A program made the translations under genes and the position numbers. The notes beneath the pieces are model-generated. The model was given only the letters and a program-made list of their open reading frames with translations, was not told the DNA's origin and did no database searches. 64,000 nt of DNA, from assembly GCA_013397865.1 (NCBI GenBank), contig VZTI01002341.1, positions 1,527-65,526 on the forward strand, written 5' to 3'. Shown piece by piece: positions 11,758-26,600 of the stretch; position 1 is the first letter of the stretch, and every line of letters starts with the position of its first letter. The DNA comes from Struthidea cinerea (lineage: Eukaryota > Chordata > Aves > Passeriformes > Corcoracidae).

Positions 11758-14700
11758 AATGGAAACAAGGGTGGAAAAGGAAGGGCATGACAGCCTCATT
11801 TGTCAGTGGGTTCTTCCAGGTGCAGAATGTTATATTTTTAACAAAAGCAACATGCTTTTGTTTGTGGGTGAACAGTTGAGTACCACTGACATTATCTCCT
11901 TCTGCCCAAAAAAATCCCAAAACAAAAACAAAAAACCCAAACAAATCTGTTGAATGACTGTAACGGGAAAAAAAGAAATGGAAAAACCAATCTCTCATCT
12001 ATTTTCAGTTCATTTGCTTTGTACATTTGATAGCACTTTTGATAATGTCATTTTCACTTTCTTCTCTAAATTAGCATGTTTTCTCTCTTCTTGAGGAAGA
12101 AAAGTTTATGTCAATCAGGCTCTAGTTACCTATTTTATTATATCCATAGCAACTATTGTTACTTATTCTGGATTTATCTAGTGTATGTAAGGTCAAAACA
12201 AAAAGTTGCTGGTGAAACTGCAATTTTTTTCATAATAAGAAGTTTTTGTAGAGAATAAGTCAGTTTTGCATGCTCTAGGTGGGTTTCATTCAATTAATTT
12301 GACATACCAATTAATATGGGCCACATAGCAGGTTTTGTTACTGAAACAATTTAATAATGCTTTCCCTTGATTGAGACGATGATTTTAAATTGCTCACTTA
12401 GCAATTAAGAGGTCTGCCAGTTACAACTCAAATTCCTGCCATCCATGGATTAGGTGTTTTTTGGGATGAGGATTTTCGCATAACTGTTTTCCTCTGAATT
12501 CATGGATTTTCTGTAAATGTCACTAGCGAGGGGGAAGTGATCTTATACTCTTGACTGAGTATTTTTTTGGCAGACTTCTTAGCAACCCTGCATACTTTCA
12601 GTGACAAGAGTGTTGATTTTTAGTCTTCCTATGAGATTGAGTAGGGGTGGAGAGAATTGTTTTCTTTTTCCCTTTTCTTTTGTTTGGAAGCATTTCCAAC
12701 ACTGCTCTTGTCATATTGGCAATGAATATTACACTTTTGTTTTAGGAAGCAGATGCACTTCAGAAACTTTTTACTGATTTTATAGTGAGGTTAAATTATG
12801 TTGTCTTCTTCTTTTTTTTTTTCCCCCTTTGGAGCCTTTTTAGTATAGCATGGTCCACTAACAAAACATTACAATTATATCACAAATTCAATCAATGGGC
12901 TTGAAGAGTAAGCAATGAGAAATTTGTATGATGCCACAATCTGTGACTATGGTGACTCATGCCCCAACAAAGAAGATGAATGACTTTAGTGATAATATCC
13001 AAGTGGAGTATTCCACTAAACCCATGGCACTGACTCATTGCTTGATTAGATATGGCACACAACAGCTCCAGTGAGCAGAGAGGGAGCCTTCAAGGCTTTT
13101 CTTATCACGAACCTTCAGAAAACTCTAGAAAGTAGCTGATCCATTCTCATAGTTCCCACTGTCACCCATACCTTGTTTTTCACTGCACTGATATTTTATA
13201 GATCTTCCAAAATACATTTATAATAGGCAGATGTGTCAATACCACTCTTAGACATAAAAGTTTAAGCTAGTTTTTAGCTAGTTGTGGTCACCATTAGAAA
13301 GAGTTATTGGTTTCAGAAGCTACTTGTGGATTACACACTTCTCTGAAACTTAAATCCACACATGTGCATGTATGTAATCCAGTGTAAATATATTACAATG
13401 TATTTCTAATTTCAAAGAAACTGGAAGTATGACAAATCTGAATCTTGAAGCTGCAAATTAATAACTTTTCAAACTGGGAGCTTTAAAGGGATATTTTCAT
13501 CCTTCTTTATCCTGAAGTTTGAAAAATTATACTGCTTTTTGTAGATGGTACATGTTAACTTACTCTATCTCACATAACATATTGCTAATAGAAATAGAAT
13601 AATCAAGGTACTCACAGCCTCTTAGAAGTGAAATGGCATGTCAACCTATATTAGCAGAAAACAGCTGGAAAGAGATTTTATTTCCTAAATTAAAATACTG
13701 AAATGTCTTTTATAATGATGAAGAGATACTACAGGGCATAATAAAGCATGTGGTAAAATTTGCCATAATAACATCACTTTCTAAGAAGGTAAGATTTTAG
13801 GCAATATTTTTTTTGCTAAGCCTAACCTAAAATTTATTGTAATTCTAACTCCAAGGGGGAAAACAGCTCACTCATTTTCTCTCTTCAGCAGCCTGTCATA
13901 GATCAGGAGTGTTCCATGTCGTGGCTCAGACTTCTCTGTCTTCCACTCAGCAAATCCTCCATATCCTTCATGAAGAGCAGAGCTTCAAACTTGCACAGCA
14001 CTTCAAGCGACTTTTGAAGAGGAGGGAGGATTACATGTCATGTAGGCTGTGACTCTCTTCATGTGCTCCAGGCTGTCCATCAGTAGCTCTGGAGCATGAT
14101 GCCACTGTGTTAACATCCATCCCATTGGCCATTATAATCACAAAACATTTCATTTCCAAAACCGACAGCTTTTCAGTTTGCCATTCTGTACTACTGAAGT
14201 AGATTGTCTGAGTCAATCTTTCATTTACTTTGTTATATATCATAGTGTTTTAAAACTATTTCCAGTTTGTCAAGATCATTTTGAATTCTATTAGTCTTTC
14301 AATACATGTGCAGTCCTTCCCTTATTGAACATCACAGTCGGCAATTTTCTAGTCTCTTATTTGCAATTGTTCCAATTCTTTTATTTATTAATGCTGTTTC
14401 TTACAACTCTGAAATGAATATGACAAAATGAGCCTGCTTCTGCTGATCCCTAAGCAGCTCATTAATTCTGAACTATGAAGTTGAAGCATTTACAAAAAAA
14501 TCCACAAAATATTTACGTATTATTAATCAACCCAAAATACACTCCTGGACACAGAAGACAACATCATTTTCCTTTGGATAATATATAAATAGCATCAAAA
14601 TAGTCTAAATTATTGCATGAATAACTGATTTTTAATTTTGGCTAAATGTTTTTCCTTATAGCGAAAAAATAAACAAACATTGTTTTGCAGTCAAATAAAA

Positions 14701-14913
14701 TGCTTGCTAGACTTATCCAGAGCATTAATTTGGGCATTTGGTTTGTTTATTATTCTTGGGTTTTCCTATTATTCAAAAATGAACAGTGAGAAAATGTATA
14801 ATTGAAATACTTGTTTTAATTAATAATTTTTTTCCTATTTTTTTTCATTTTCATTACTTTCTGAAACCAGTGACAGTTACTACATTACTTTTAAAAAGAA
14901 ACCTTACAATGAG
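11758..14913. other. Intergenic DNA, no gene seen
   Basis: AT-rich sequence following the solo LTR. Short frames only; no recognised element. Confidence 0.7.
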
Positions 14914-15055
14914 AGGGTTAAACACTGAAATAAGATCACTAAAAAGGTTGTGAAATCTTCAACCTTAGAGACTTTCAAAACTCAATTAGACAAGGTCCAG
15001 CACAGATGGATCTAATTTTCATCTAACCCTGCTTTGAGTAGCAGGTTGAACTATA
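14914..15055 (+). mobile_element. Old CR1 LINE 3' fragment
   Basis: Recognisable but diverged CR1 tail: aaaaggttgtgaaatc, gagactttcaaaactc and ccctgctttgagtagcaggttgaact. Divergence suggests an older copy. Confidence 0.7.
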
Positions 15056-15223
15056 CCACACACAGACTTCCTCTCCAGTCTATATTTTCCTGTAATTGTA
15101 AATAAATTTAAGGAAGGATGTGCATATTACGATGGAAAAAAGCAATAATTTGCCTACTTGATAAATGTCAGTACCCATTGTTCCAAAATTCACAAGCTAG
15201 TGTTTTTGTGCCTGGTGTGCTTG

Positions 15224-15960
15224 TTAAGCACACAAATAGATATGTTTATTAGCTGAAGGCAGGATGGGCACAGTTCTTGAACATCTCACATAATTGCAGG
15301 GCCAGGGCCTGCTGGGACATGGGCTGGTGCCCCGTGGGTCAGACATGGAGTCCTGGACTGTGGGCAGGGAGGGGGAAGCCATGGGGGTGGCAGCAGGGAC
15401 TGTCAGGGCTGGCTGTGCCCTTCCCCCTGACTCAGCACACCTGGGTCTCAAGTAGCATGAAAATGACACCCATCAGTACAGATCACAAAGCTTCAGCATC
15501 ATGGTGTGAAGGCACCACACAGCTGGGCTGTCAGAGCCCTGCTGTTGTTCGACTAAGGCCAGTGGAACCCACCCCCAGTGAGCACATCCCAGCGGACAGA
15601 GGGGATGGAGCCCAGGGGGTGGAGCCAGCAGCTCTACCTGCAGCAGCCAGCTCTGAGCCATGTGCACCTACCTCAGCCTCTGCTGCTGGGTCTGGGACCA
15701 AGGTTCTCCTCCTGGCCCTGTCCATGCACACAGCAAGGAGGAACTTGCTGTTAAGCCTTGCACTGGAGACAGTGCATGCTAATAAACCTGTACACACGGT
15801 TTGCTTCCTAGGAGGGAAGGCAGAGTGACATGCAGCTGTGTTACCTGAGGTCAGGGCCGACAGGTGCCACTCGGTGGGTGTCAGAGGTGTTCTGATTGCA
15901 CCGCACTCTCGCGCTCCCAATGGAATTTGGCGGTCTTGCCATAGCATTTCTTCTGCCAAA
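15224..15960. other. GC-rich block of unknown nature
   Basis: A sharply GC-enriched block with overlapping frames on both strands (183 codons plus, 142 codons minus), neither resembling a known protein. AATAAA-type hexamers lie at 15782 (plus) and near 15250 (minus). This would fit a degraded LTR or an old non-coding repeat, but I found no matching ends or target-site duplication. Confidence 0.4.
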
Positions 15961-18900
15961 GTGTCCTGCCATGCTGTTATTCTTTAATGACTTCAGGAAC
16001 TGCCATCCTCAGCTCACACACTTTGATAGATGTTGCCACGAAGGCTTTATTCTTCACTAAAAATTTATTCTTCAACTGCTCATCCTACTAAGCCTCTGTG
16101 TACCAGGGTGTAAAAATCTACACCAATGAAGGGCACAATTCTGTTTAACTCACCTTTTTTTATTATTTTCCAAAGCTCCCTTTTTTAATGACTTCACTGC
16201 TCACCTGGATGTGTCCAGAAGGGGATTGACACCATGTTCTTGGAACTACATACTGAATTGTACATGGATTGTCTCACCCAAATCAGTGTCCCTGGTGTTT
16301 GCTACAAGCAGTTGAAAATCTTCTGGTAAAGCTTTCCTAATAGAAAATATTTTAAATTTTTTATCTTCCACCTTCCTTCTGCAACTAACCATTCTGTCTG
16401 AGAGATGAGCAACAACCTATGGGAAAAAATATTAGAAAATTCACTTTTAACAAATACTCTGTGAAGGAGTGTGTGTGGAAAAACCTGCTTCCAACCTCCA
16501 AAACCTCTTTGAAATGTACTTCATAATGTATCTGAGCTTGAATTCACTGAGTTGAACAGCTTTGCTTTTGCTCTGGGACAGTGTCATGGTTAACTAATGA
16601 TCAGCCAGATCTTCTGAAGTAAAAAAATGTTACAGTTAAAATTTATGAAGAAAAAAATGAGATCAACACATAAATTATAAGCTATAGTTTACAGCTGTAT
16701 AGACACTCAATAATTTCACTCCACCAGCTTTTCACATCTTTTTTGCAAAGGAAGTGTGTCAGCGTCTCCCTGTAAGGGCTGTCTCTCAGCACACACTGTG
16801 GCCTGTCTGCATTTCCAGGCTTGTTAACCAGAAGTGACTAAGGTGTGTTACCCACTGGACCTCAGTCGAGGTGATACTTCCACAGATTTAGCACCTGCAA
16901 GAATGATTTGATTACCCTCTAGTGACTCCAGTTCCTAGAGGAAATTATTTTGTTAGGCACAGATTGCAACAGTATTAATGGTTCATTCACTTACTGCACT
17001 GGTCATGTCTGAATACATTTTTTTTCAAAATGCTCATTCCTCCAAAACAACACCTCTCTCGGGATAGGCCAAGGTGCAAGCAGACTGTGGGTGTAACTTG
17101 CATGTATTCTTACACGCTCTAATTCTACACATGAAGAGAGAGATTGCCTGTATTAGGTCCTGTTTGCCCTGCAGCATTGCTGATAATGCTGTGAATTAAA
17201 TTAGCTCAAATTAGCCTAGTTTGCCTGTACAGTTCTCATTCTTCCCACTAGTCATGCTTTGCTTTCACTTAGACAATCTGCATAATTATAAACCTTCAGC
17301 TGATTCCTACTATATTGTAACAGTTGTTGAAATCTCACTGCACATTTTGGAGCTCTAGTAAATGCAGTAAGAATAAGTCTGGATGTTCAAATCAGCAAGA
17401 TATGACATAGCAATTCACCCTTAAAAAATAAAATAGAACTGATCAAGAAAAGACATGGATAAATTAAGTAAAAAACAGAACCAACAGAGGCAAAACAACA
17501 AGATTTTTTTTCCTCCACTCTCTTCAGTGAGGTTAGCAGCAAATTTATGCTTCCCTAGAGGATCATTATGAATTTCAGATTCTAGCATCTTTGTATTCCT
17601 CCCAGTAAGACTGCTCTGTACAAGAAATAATAGTGTGCTCAGAGCAATAGTAATAGAGTATAAGAGGTCGGGGTAAAAGATTTCTAAAAGAGCAGAAAAA
17701 GTTTGACCGTGAAATAGTGAGAAAATTAGAAGTTTTTATTCCATACTATCAGGAGCTAACAGGTGAGATTACACAGATAAGAAGCATTATAAAAGAAATT
17801 ACCTTTGTAAATGAAAACAAAGACATGTTATAATTAGAAAGAGGCATTACCAATAAATTGCAAAAAATGAGACTTCATTAGAGAAAAATAGAAGCAAGTG
17901 AAAAGCTCACTTTTGTTTTCCAACATTCATATTTTAAATGCTTACTTAATTTTTCACCTCTGCTGGTAATAAAATAGAAGCTATAATTCACAGAATCCCA
18001 GAAGAATCATGGCTTTTTTTTGTTAAAAAAACTCCCAACAACAACAGTAACAACAATAGGAGGAGAGAATAGAAATACAAAACTTGTGGTTGTTTTTTTT
18101 CTGCACCAAAGTTGTTCCCAGACACTTGTACTAGCTGAAGTGTGTTTTTAGTTGAAATTTTAAAATTTCCTAGAAAATTTTGAGACCTTACAGCCAAAAG
18201 GTTGCATGACAAGGAAACAATATTTTGTAAAGTCTTTCATGGTGTTAGATGGAGAACAGTGTTTTGACTGTCTAACTATGGTAACCTGGGAGTAAGTGTC
18301 TTGTACAAGGAGCCTGGTTTTATTTTACTGTTAAAGCTGATTTTGGCAGAAAGGCCAGATTGTAAATGCTGAATATAAATGAGGTATTTATGACACCATT
18401 GTAATGAAGACTTCTCCATGCCATGAAATTTAGTATAGCAAAGGGGTTCTCCAATAACTGTGCAAATAAAATTAAATTAAATGAAAAACCATTACACACT
18501 GTTAACCTTTTCAATTCTTACACAAATAGTTAGAAGTCAAGATCTAAATTGTATATTTTAATTGCTTATTAAACTTTTAACAGTTACATACTAAATATGA
18601 AAATGTCAAATGTAAGAGATATATATTTAATTAATCATGGATGTTTAAATTTACAGTTGTAACGTACCACCAATGAATAACCAGAAAAATAATTCAGATG
18701 AAGCTTTTTTGCAGCCACATCTAACATCTTTGTAATGCATTTTTTTAGTGACTTAGAATTCATTTCACTACATAGTGTAGTGTGCTTTCTTGCTCCAAGA
18801 CAGATTTAATGTTAATTCATATTCTCAGGAAAAGAGTAAGTGGCCCTTTGCTTCCCATGCTAATGGTCACCTGCAGGTGGGGAGCAACAGATATCTGCTG

Positions 18901-19613
18901 ACTGAGAAGAGCATCTTCTCACGTCTCTCTCTCCCCCTCAGAGACTTCCCTTAAACTTTGTATGTGTTGCATTTCTGTATCAAATGTAGTAACCTTTACT
19001 AATCTTTCTGAGTTTTCAAGGTCAGTGAAAGGAATGTCATGTACAAGAGCAGAGCTTTAGGATTTAATAAAATTTGTGGCAAATAAAGCACAATCAATTG
19101 TTCAGAAATATTATTCAGGCAGCCCACCAATCATTTTCACATCTCCTTTATGCGAGGATGAAAAGCATCTTGGCTGTGGTGAGATACAGCACCCCTTTTC
19201 TACTTGAAGTCTTCAAGCGCTTGCTGCCCACCAGGAATTCATACACTGTGGGTGTGCAACTTCTCTTCCCAACTAGCAGGAAGAGCGAGAGCAGTGTCTG
19301 ATAGGACCTGAAAACAACTCCTTCTATGCTGCACCCACTCAGAGGACATCCTGCAGCAAGTGTCTTTCTTACCCTGCCTTCGATGGTGCTGTATTTAATA
19401 GTGTGGCTGTGACCTTCTCTGTCATCACATTTCAAACATTTGTGTTTCTAGCATGACAGTGTGAAACTTTAGTTAACTACTTGTCTATAATTTTGTTATC
19501 TGATTCCTTTCAATTTTCAAAAAACAAACAGAACTGGTTATTGCTAGAGGTTGTTGTTAAGATGAAGGCTACCTGAATTTTAATGTCAGAAGTTTGGGGA
19601 TGGAATGAGACTG

Positions 19614-19614
<1 letters not shown>
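15961..19614. other. Intergenic DNA, no gene seen
   Basis: AT-rich sequence without recognisable coding exons or repeats. Confidence 0.7.
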
Positions 19615-19647
<33 letters not shown>

Positions 19648-19664
19648 ACACACACACACACACA
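19615..19664. repeat. (CA)n microsatellite
   Basis: About 25 CA units with one TA interruption near 19642. Confidence 0.98.
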
Positions 19665-22560
19665 AGGGAAATGCATATATAATCAGAGAAAAAATGGGGA
19701 AATCTTATGCTTTACTGAGGTTGGTGCTCCCTTCACTGCTTAAGCAATGCCCCTCCTGAGGATCACAGCTAAAGTCTCTCTCAGATTTTGCCCTCAAACT
19801 GTAAGAGAATTTTAGGCATAACTTTGACCTTGAAGTTGTGAGCTGAACTGCTCTACTTTTTATAGTTAAAGGAAATAAGAACTTTCAAGCTAATGCTAGT
19901 AGAAGTTCTCACACTGAAAAACAAAAGATTCTTGTCTTGATTTTACAATTTTTGATGTATACTATACAGCTTTGCTTTCAGGTTTTTGGCAACAACATCA
20001 AAGTTTGTGCAATTCTAAGAGTCAAAATGTTGCACACAATTCCAATCCAACTTCCCTTTTTTTCTCCAGAAAAACAGTCTGGCTAATTTCAGACATAATT
20101 TTGGTTGGGAAAAGCAGCTCAGAATTTGTAACAACTGTAATATAGCTATTCAGACCAAAATTACAAACCTTAAAAATTCATCCATTTTTCAAAATACCCT
20201 TATTGCCAGTGTCTTTGCTAGAGCTTCAGGCAAAATTTCACAGTGGGACTGACACAAGTGAAGCAATATCATAGCAATATATACAACATTGATGGACATT
20301 CAGAAACACCTGTGCATTGAGACAATTTATATTCTCATAGCAAAAAATTCAGGTATCAAGAATATTGAAACCGACCAACAGTGGATCATTTAATAGTACA
20401 GAGTAAATAATGTGCGGGAAAATGATTATATTCTGTATATTTTTAGGTTCCAGCTTTCTCATGTGTTAAAGTAATCAATCCCACATGCACTATAAATGTC
20501 AATTACTATATATGAAGCTTAATGTAAATTTTCCCTCTTGCAACAAGAAAACAATATTATGTAGACCTGGAGAAAAGCCACCATATAGTACTAAAATGTT
20601 TTCAACAGTTAAGCAGGAAAAACCTATCAACAAATGCACAAATAATGATCATTTAAGCTGTTACAAAAAGATTAGCAATAGTCCTTCCTTACCATATGCA
20701 TGTAGTTATTTTTACTGTACATATTAAAATTCATCGCCTTACAATTTCTCATGTACATGACTAATTAAAATCAGGAAAGAAACAATATTATTTTTAAAAT
20801 TTATGCAAATACCCAAGCATTTTGCAGCACAGCATTTTTTTCCTTAAAATTGTACAGCAATCTTTCAAAAAAAATAACATAGCTTTAACTCTGAATTTTT
20901 GCTACTGTATCTTTTGACGCCTTGTTTGAAAGATTTCTTGATTTTATCCCAAACATTATGAACATTTAAACTAATGCTACTAATTTTTATGCATATTTTT
21001 CAGTGATTTCTCTTCCTGTTTCTTTAGTAAAATAAAAAACTGTCCATCTATTTCCAGTATGATACTTCAAAAATGAGTTAAGATTTAGTCAACTGTTCCT
21101 TAAAGCATTTCCAAAATATATTAACATTTGCAGGCAAAACATAATACAATAGAGAGCCTCCTTCCAGAGTATTTTGGTGTCTAGACTGTTCGCCAAGGTT
21201 GGAGAGATCCCAGAGGCATGACTGCAGGTGCACCTTGTCCCAGCAGGTTAGACTTTGAACCAGCCTTTCTCCCTGTCTAATAACTGAGCTCTCTCTCTTG
21301 GGCCCTTGACAGGAGATAGAAGGAACAGGCTGCCCGAGAAGATCTAAGAGGCTGTGGGTAAGTACACTCCACTGTGGTGAGTCGCAAGCTCATGTCTTAC
21401 CCAGGCCAGGACTGTGAGTGAGTCTAGTTATATCACTTTCTAAATGAGGGTCCCATTCCTTGAGCTGGGAGTTATCAGGAGATTCCTTCCATCTCTTTCT
21501 GTCTGATCATCATGACCAGCAGTTTCAGCTTAGATTTGAGAAAGCTCTACCAACAAAAATGTTACTCAAAAGAGCTTATTCCTAAAAACCAATCCAACTC
21601 AACCCAAACAAAAAAACCCCCAAAGACATATCAGTTCAAATCAATTATCAACATATACTTCCTCAAAAAAAAAACAAAAAACAACAAAACCATTCACCTC
21701 CACTTAGGAGGACAAGAAAGTAGACATATTATTTATTCACATGGAACTTGTCAAGCATTAAGGTAGCAAATCAGATTGGCATCCACCTATCATTTTAAAC
21801 AGGGACCAGATAGTCCAGTTATTTGGAACATGGTATCAAAAACACATTATTTATGTACTTTGCTTTCAGAGTTGAACAGGGATCATTAAAAGCTTGGAAA
21901 ATGCTGAAGAACTTTAATCAAATTAGCATTATTGCTGCTAAAATTTTTAATGAGCTAAAAACCCGAACTCATTAAATTTGGACTTGATCCCATGATTTTC
22001 AGCAGGTTTGCTTAGGCTATAAATACCCAGTGGGTTCAGTTCATCTTGCAAAAGGAAAATGTGGACTATGGCTTTTCTGCATCTCACAAAAGGTGAGTGA
22101 ATATCCTCGAAGATTAGCCCCAAGAAGAACACACCGTTGAACTTGCCCTGAAGCATTCATTGAAATTTTGACATTTGTACAGGGAAAAAAAGTACATCAG
22201 AGGCTATTTAACAGCTGTGTTCTTATCAGGATGTCTCACAGCAAAACTTACAAGGTGATGTGTGGTGGGATGCTGGGACATACGATTTTTTTGTTCTTAC
22301 AAGCTTCACAAAGTAACTTCTGTTTGCCGTAAAGACACAGTACTGGAATGGATTTGGCCTGGACCAACAGAGCCTTTATTTTATTAATTATTCCTTCCTA
22401 TTAGCTCCTAGTACCAGAATATCATCATCTGTCTTTATAAATCAATTATTTTTATCCTTCTGAAAAATCAGGAAACACATCCTACACGATGAAAAGGCAA
22501 GCAGAGTTCTAATGTTGAATAATGACAATATTGTATAGACAAAGTGATGTCCAGTCCACA
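19665..22560. other. Intergenic DNA, no gene seen
   Basis: AT-rich sequence. A slightly GC-richer part near 21170-21430 ends with a donor-like ggtaagtac at 21357-21365, but there is no coding evidence. Confidence 0.65.
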
Positions 22561-22622
22561 GTGTGTAACAGGTTTCTAATTTATTTATAAATGAAGTAGC
22601 TAACCCTAAACTCTAATAAGGG

Positions 22623-22690
22623 AAAGAGATAATCACTCCTGCCTGAAAAGAAGGGTAAAGAGATAATCATTCCTGCCTGAAAAGTAGGGT
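22623..22690. repeat. 34-bp tandem duplication
   Basis: Two adjacent 34-bp units, each starting aaagagataatca and ending agggt, with two differences. It is part of a block of local duplications from 22.6 to 23.6 kb. Confidence 0.9.
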
Positions 22691-23311
22691 GGCAGGGCAT
22701 AAAATCCTGAGATGAACTCAGAATCAAGACTGAAAAGCTATATGTGAGATTACTTGATTTCTTTCTTTGCTTCAATGAGAATGTCCTCTCCTGCCTGGAG
22801 CCTGCAGGCAGAACCAGAACAGTCAGGTCTGGAAGAAGGTGGAGTTCCCTGCTGTGGGAAAACCTACAGAAAGCCCAAGTCACAACCTCTGTCCTAAAGT
22901 ACAAACAAGGATAAACAGAGGGTGAGGTCTTGGTTCTGTTCCCAAAAAGGGAGCCACTCAGTGCACCCCTTAAAAACTGCATAGGAATCTGTATAAACAA
23001 AGACCAGTTCTTTATCATCCAAATTCCTCACTCCCCACTGCTATTGAACATCCTGAGAATTTTTGTTTCTCCCGCACACTGCCCAGAGTAAATTATAATG
23101 ATAAATTTGGTTTCTCCGCACAGAATTACTCTGTGAGAAGTGGTGAGGAGGTTTTCCTACAGGGATAACAGCCAGAGTGCCGGACAAAGGAAAACTGATT
23201 TTTGGTTGAATCCAAAATCTCCAGCAGAAGATCATGGCAACCTGGGATACATCTGATCTCTACTGCTCCCTACTGCTAAAATCTTTCTCCTCTCAGATGA
23301 CTTGAGCACAT

Positions 23312-23370
23312 CCAGACCTGGTAAAAGGTTTTCTGGTGTAACCCAGACCTGTTGAAAGGTTTTCTCTGTA
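23312..23370. repeat. 31-bp tandem duplication
   Basis: Two units beginning ccagacctg and containing aaaggttttct, 31 bp apart, with a few differences. Confidence 0.8.
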
Positions 23371-23640
23371 AGAAAGTCAAGCTGACCCTCAGAAAGGGCT
23401 GATAGGGAGAAAGATATTAACCCTATTAACCCTTTGTGGGTTAATGACTGATTTGTTGTTGGAGCTCCTGAGAATTTTTGTTGCTTCTCCTGTGCACTTG
23501 TCAGAGTATATCAAAAGATCTTCCCCTAAAACCGCTGAGTAGGCAGGGGCATTACAGAGGTGCTTCAACCCTCTGATCACTTTTGTGGACCCCACTTGTA
23601 GCCAAAGGAGGTCTAATTTTGTTACCAATTATCATGCTGT

Positions 23641-26600
23641 CTTTTTTTCCTCATTTGGAATATTAGCCACGTAGATTAGATCTGCTTTCTATCTTCCCCA
23701 TACCTTACCATTTGTATTTCCATCCCGACCACTAAGAGCATTGCAGAGAGGCTACAACTGCTCTCACACACTTTTTGGGAACCTTTTATCTTTTGTTCCT
23801 AAACTACAGTTTGGGAAATCTGAAGTTCATACATTGCATAATGTACAATATTTAGGAGACATGAGATGTCTTGAAATCTTGCTATAGTGCAGCGCTTATC
23901 AATAGTTTCAAAATGTAAATCTCATTTGAGAGGAAAATACGAAGTTTTCAGAAAAGTAAGAGGAAAAAAGGGAGTATTCCCACTGGCTCCCCTCTAGTCT
24001 CTACTGTCTTCTGTAGCTCCTCGCTGTCCATCTCGTTCCATGTAGGTATCTCTGTGCTAATGCTTTGGCAAATTATTTCTGTATACAGTTATTTTTTTCA
24101 TCTTAGTATTACAATTTTATTGTAATAACTTACTGCTAGTTCTGTGCAGAGACTTTCCAGTGTTAACTGGAGTGCTGCTTGAGGAAGGGAATTGCTGGCA
24201 TCACTTTAATGTAGGGGCAATCAATACAAACTCGCAGAGTGAAATATATCGGATCCATTACCTCCCTGTCTAACCAAGAAAGAACTAAAAAAAATTAACT
24301 TGAAAGATCACACTGAGACAGATACTAACAAAAGAAAGTTTCAGAGAGTTTTAAAAAATACTGGTCTATACTGTCAGCCTAAGGCCTGTCTATACACCTC
24401 AATTATCCAAACTGCTGATGTGCTGCCTCTCAAACTGCCCAATAGAGGAATGAAACTGGACCCACCAAGAGATCAGCCTAAATTCAAACCCTTCTGGTTA
24501 AGAAATTTGAGCCACAGGGTATATAAACTGAAATACGCCTAATGGGCTAAACCATGCCATAAATCATTGCTTTAAAGTAGTAAGGGCAAAGTCTATCCCC
24601 TGCGATTAAATAGGTCTGTGAAGAAGCATTTTGCAGTAGCATGGCTGCTACTGCAGCCATTTGTTAGGGCATTATCATAACACAGCATCTGCTCCTTTAT
24701 ATCCTTCTTTATAGCTCTGACTTTCAGAGAGAAGTTAGCGATTACCTCACATCTTTTTTATATAAAAAGAGCTGTTTGCCAGTTCAGTGTTCAGGAAAAA
24801 AAAGTTTTTGTCAGTTACTCATCAATTTGCTCATCTGTTTGTCCTATGCAACATGATGATTTCAAGTCTGCTGACACTGTTACCCAAGGGAGTATGATTC
24901 ATGCAATAATTTTCCTTCCTTCCTGTCTATTTCTTTTAAATTTGCTGGAACTTTAATACATCCCATATATATTTTTCACCTTAAACTATTCTATCCCTAC
25001 TAGCACTACAGTCATTTATTAATTTAACTTTTAAAACCCTATTTTCACATTTTAGATAGGAGTTTTATGAGTATTAGACAAATACTTTCAATTAAGATGG
25101 CGTACAATTTTGGTTTCTTACCCTTAACATCCCATTCTTGCCAGGATACCTATTTTCTTTTTCTCTTCTCTTGGAAAATAAACACCTTCAAGAATAAAAA
25201 TTAATAAACACATAAATAAAATACATAAATAAAATTCATAAATACTTTTTTGTTTATAAGATTCCATTATCACCAAGACTATGAGAGAATATTATCAAGG
25301 TGGGCAGTTTCCCCTTTTTCTGTAGGGAGATAATTTAGCATTCTCCAGGATACAGGGTCAGCCTGAGGCCTTCTGAAGTAGTCTCCTGATACTGAATCCT
25401 GTAGCGATTAGAGCACGGCTTCTTGAAAGAAACCCATTAAGTCCTTCTAGGTGAAGGGAGACAGGACTTCCCATTCCTATGGCAAGGGAAAGGCAATTGA
25501 GGAAGAGACCATGTTGGCAGAGGTTTCACTTTGGTGAGCTCAAATCAGGTGAATATGAAAACGCACAGCAACGTATTGATCCTGGCAAAGACAAGGGTGC
25601 CAGATTTGCGTGCTAAAATGGTCATGGCTAATGTCTTCATGCTCTAGATGCAATGAGCTGAAGGAAGCATTTTGACTTGTAAAGTCAAAATACACCCTAA
25701 TCCAAAGAGTAAAGGAACAAGGAGTAATATCTTGTGGCCAGTCTCCCTCTTCAGCAGAGTGCTGGAGGCAGTGCATGAGGTTTAATGGCTTCTAACTCTC
25801 ACCACTGACCAATTTATTAAGTTTTTGCTTGCTATTTCTGAAAAAGAGTTTTCATTGTCATGATCTGATGAGTTTAGAAGAGTTTCCAGCTTACATGCTC
25901 AACATAATTGGGGTCCCTCGCACAACAGCTCTTGTGGAGGATTTTCCCAGAGAAAGCTGTCAGGCTGTAGGGAACACTTCTTTTTACTTTACTGTCCATT
26001 TCTATTTTCCTTCAGATAGCTGTCTTCTCTTTTCCTTGTCCCAGATGGCTGCTCTCCTACATCCACCACTTACCACAAAAAATTTCACCTTATCATGTGC
26101 TTTTATCCTCCATGTATTTTTTCCTCTGCTTATTGGTTTGGTTTTCTTAACATTTCCTTCCAAATATTAGATTTAAAAAAAAAAATACTTTAAACAAACA
26201 AAAGCACATTTAACTTCAATGCTTCATTTTCCCCACATCTGTTTCTATACATGCCAGATTTGTTTCTGTACAGGGGTTCCATTCCAAACCCCTTTCCCAT
26301 TTGCTGTGCACAGCATCCTACAGGAACAGTCTGTGAAGTTGCAGTTGTCCTTCAAGGTCTGTTATGTGTCAGTTACTGTGGTAGCCCTCACTTTGACCTT
26401 TAAAAGAGCATCTTCTGGACAGCTGAAATGTGGATCAAAAGTTCACTGTTACCACATCCATGCTCTTTCCTCTCTTTCACATCAAACACTTCTTATTTGT
26501 GGTGCCAGGCCTTTGCTAGAGCTGTCGTTAGTTTTAGCCAGTTTTGTGCCTCTGGAAAGCAGCAGAGTCACACCTGAATCCCCTGGAAGGAAAAAAAGGA

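Larger units (their letters stand above)
22561..23640. other. Block of local duplications, possible decayed repeat
   Basis: Contains two short tandem duplications (listed separately) and a pair of similar segments beginning tcctgagaatttttgtt at 23051 and 23466, 415 bp apart. The similarity fades after about 45 bp. It may be a decayed transposable element; the family is not recognised. The 145-codon minus-strand frame has no recognisable domain. Confidence 0.4.
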
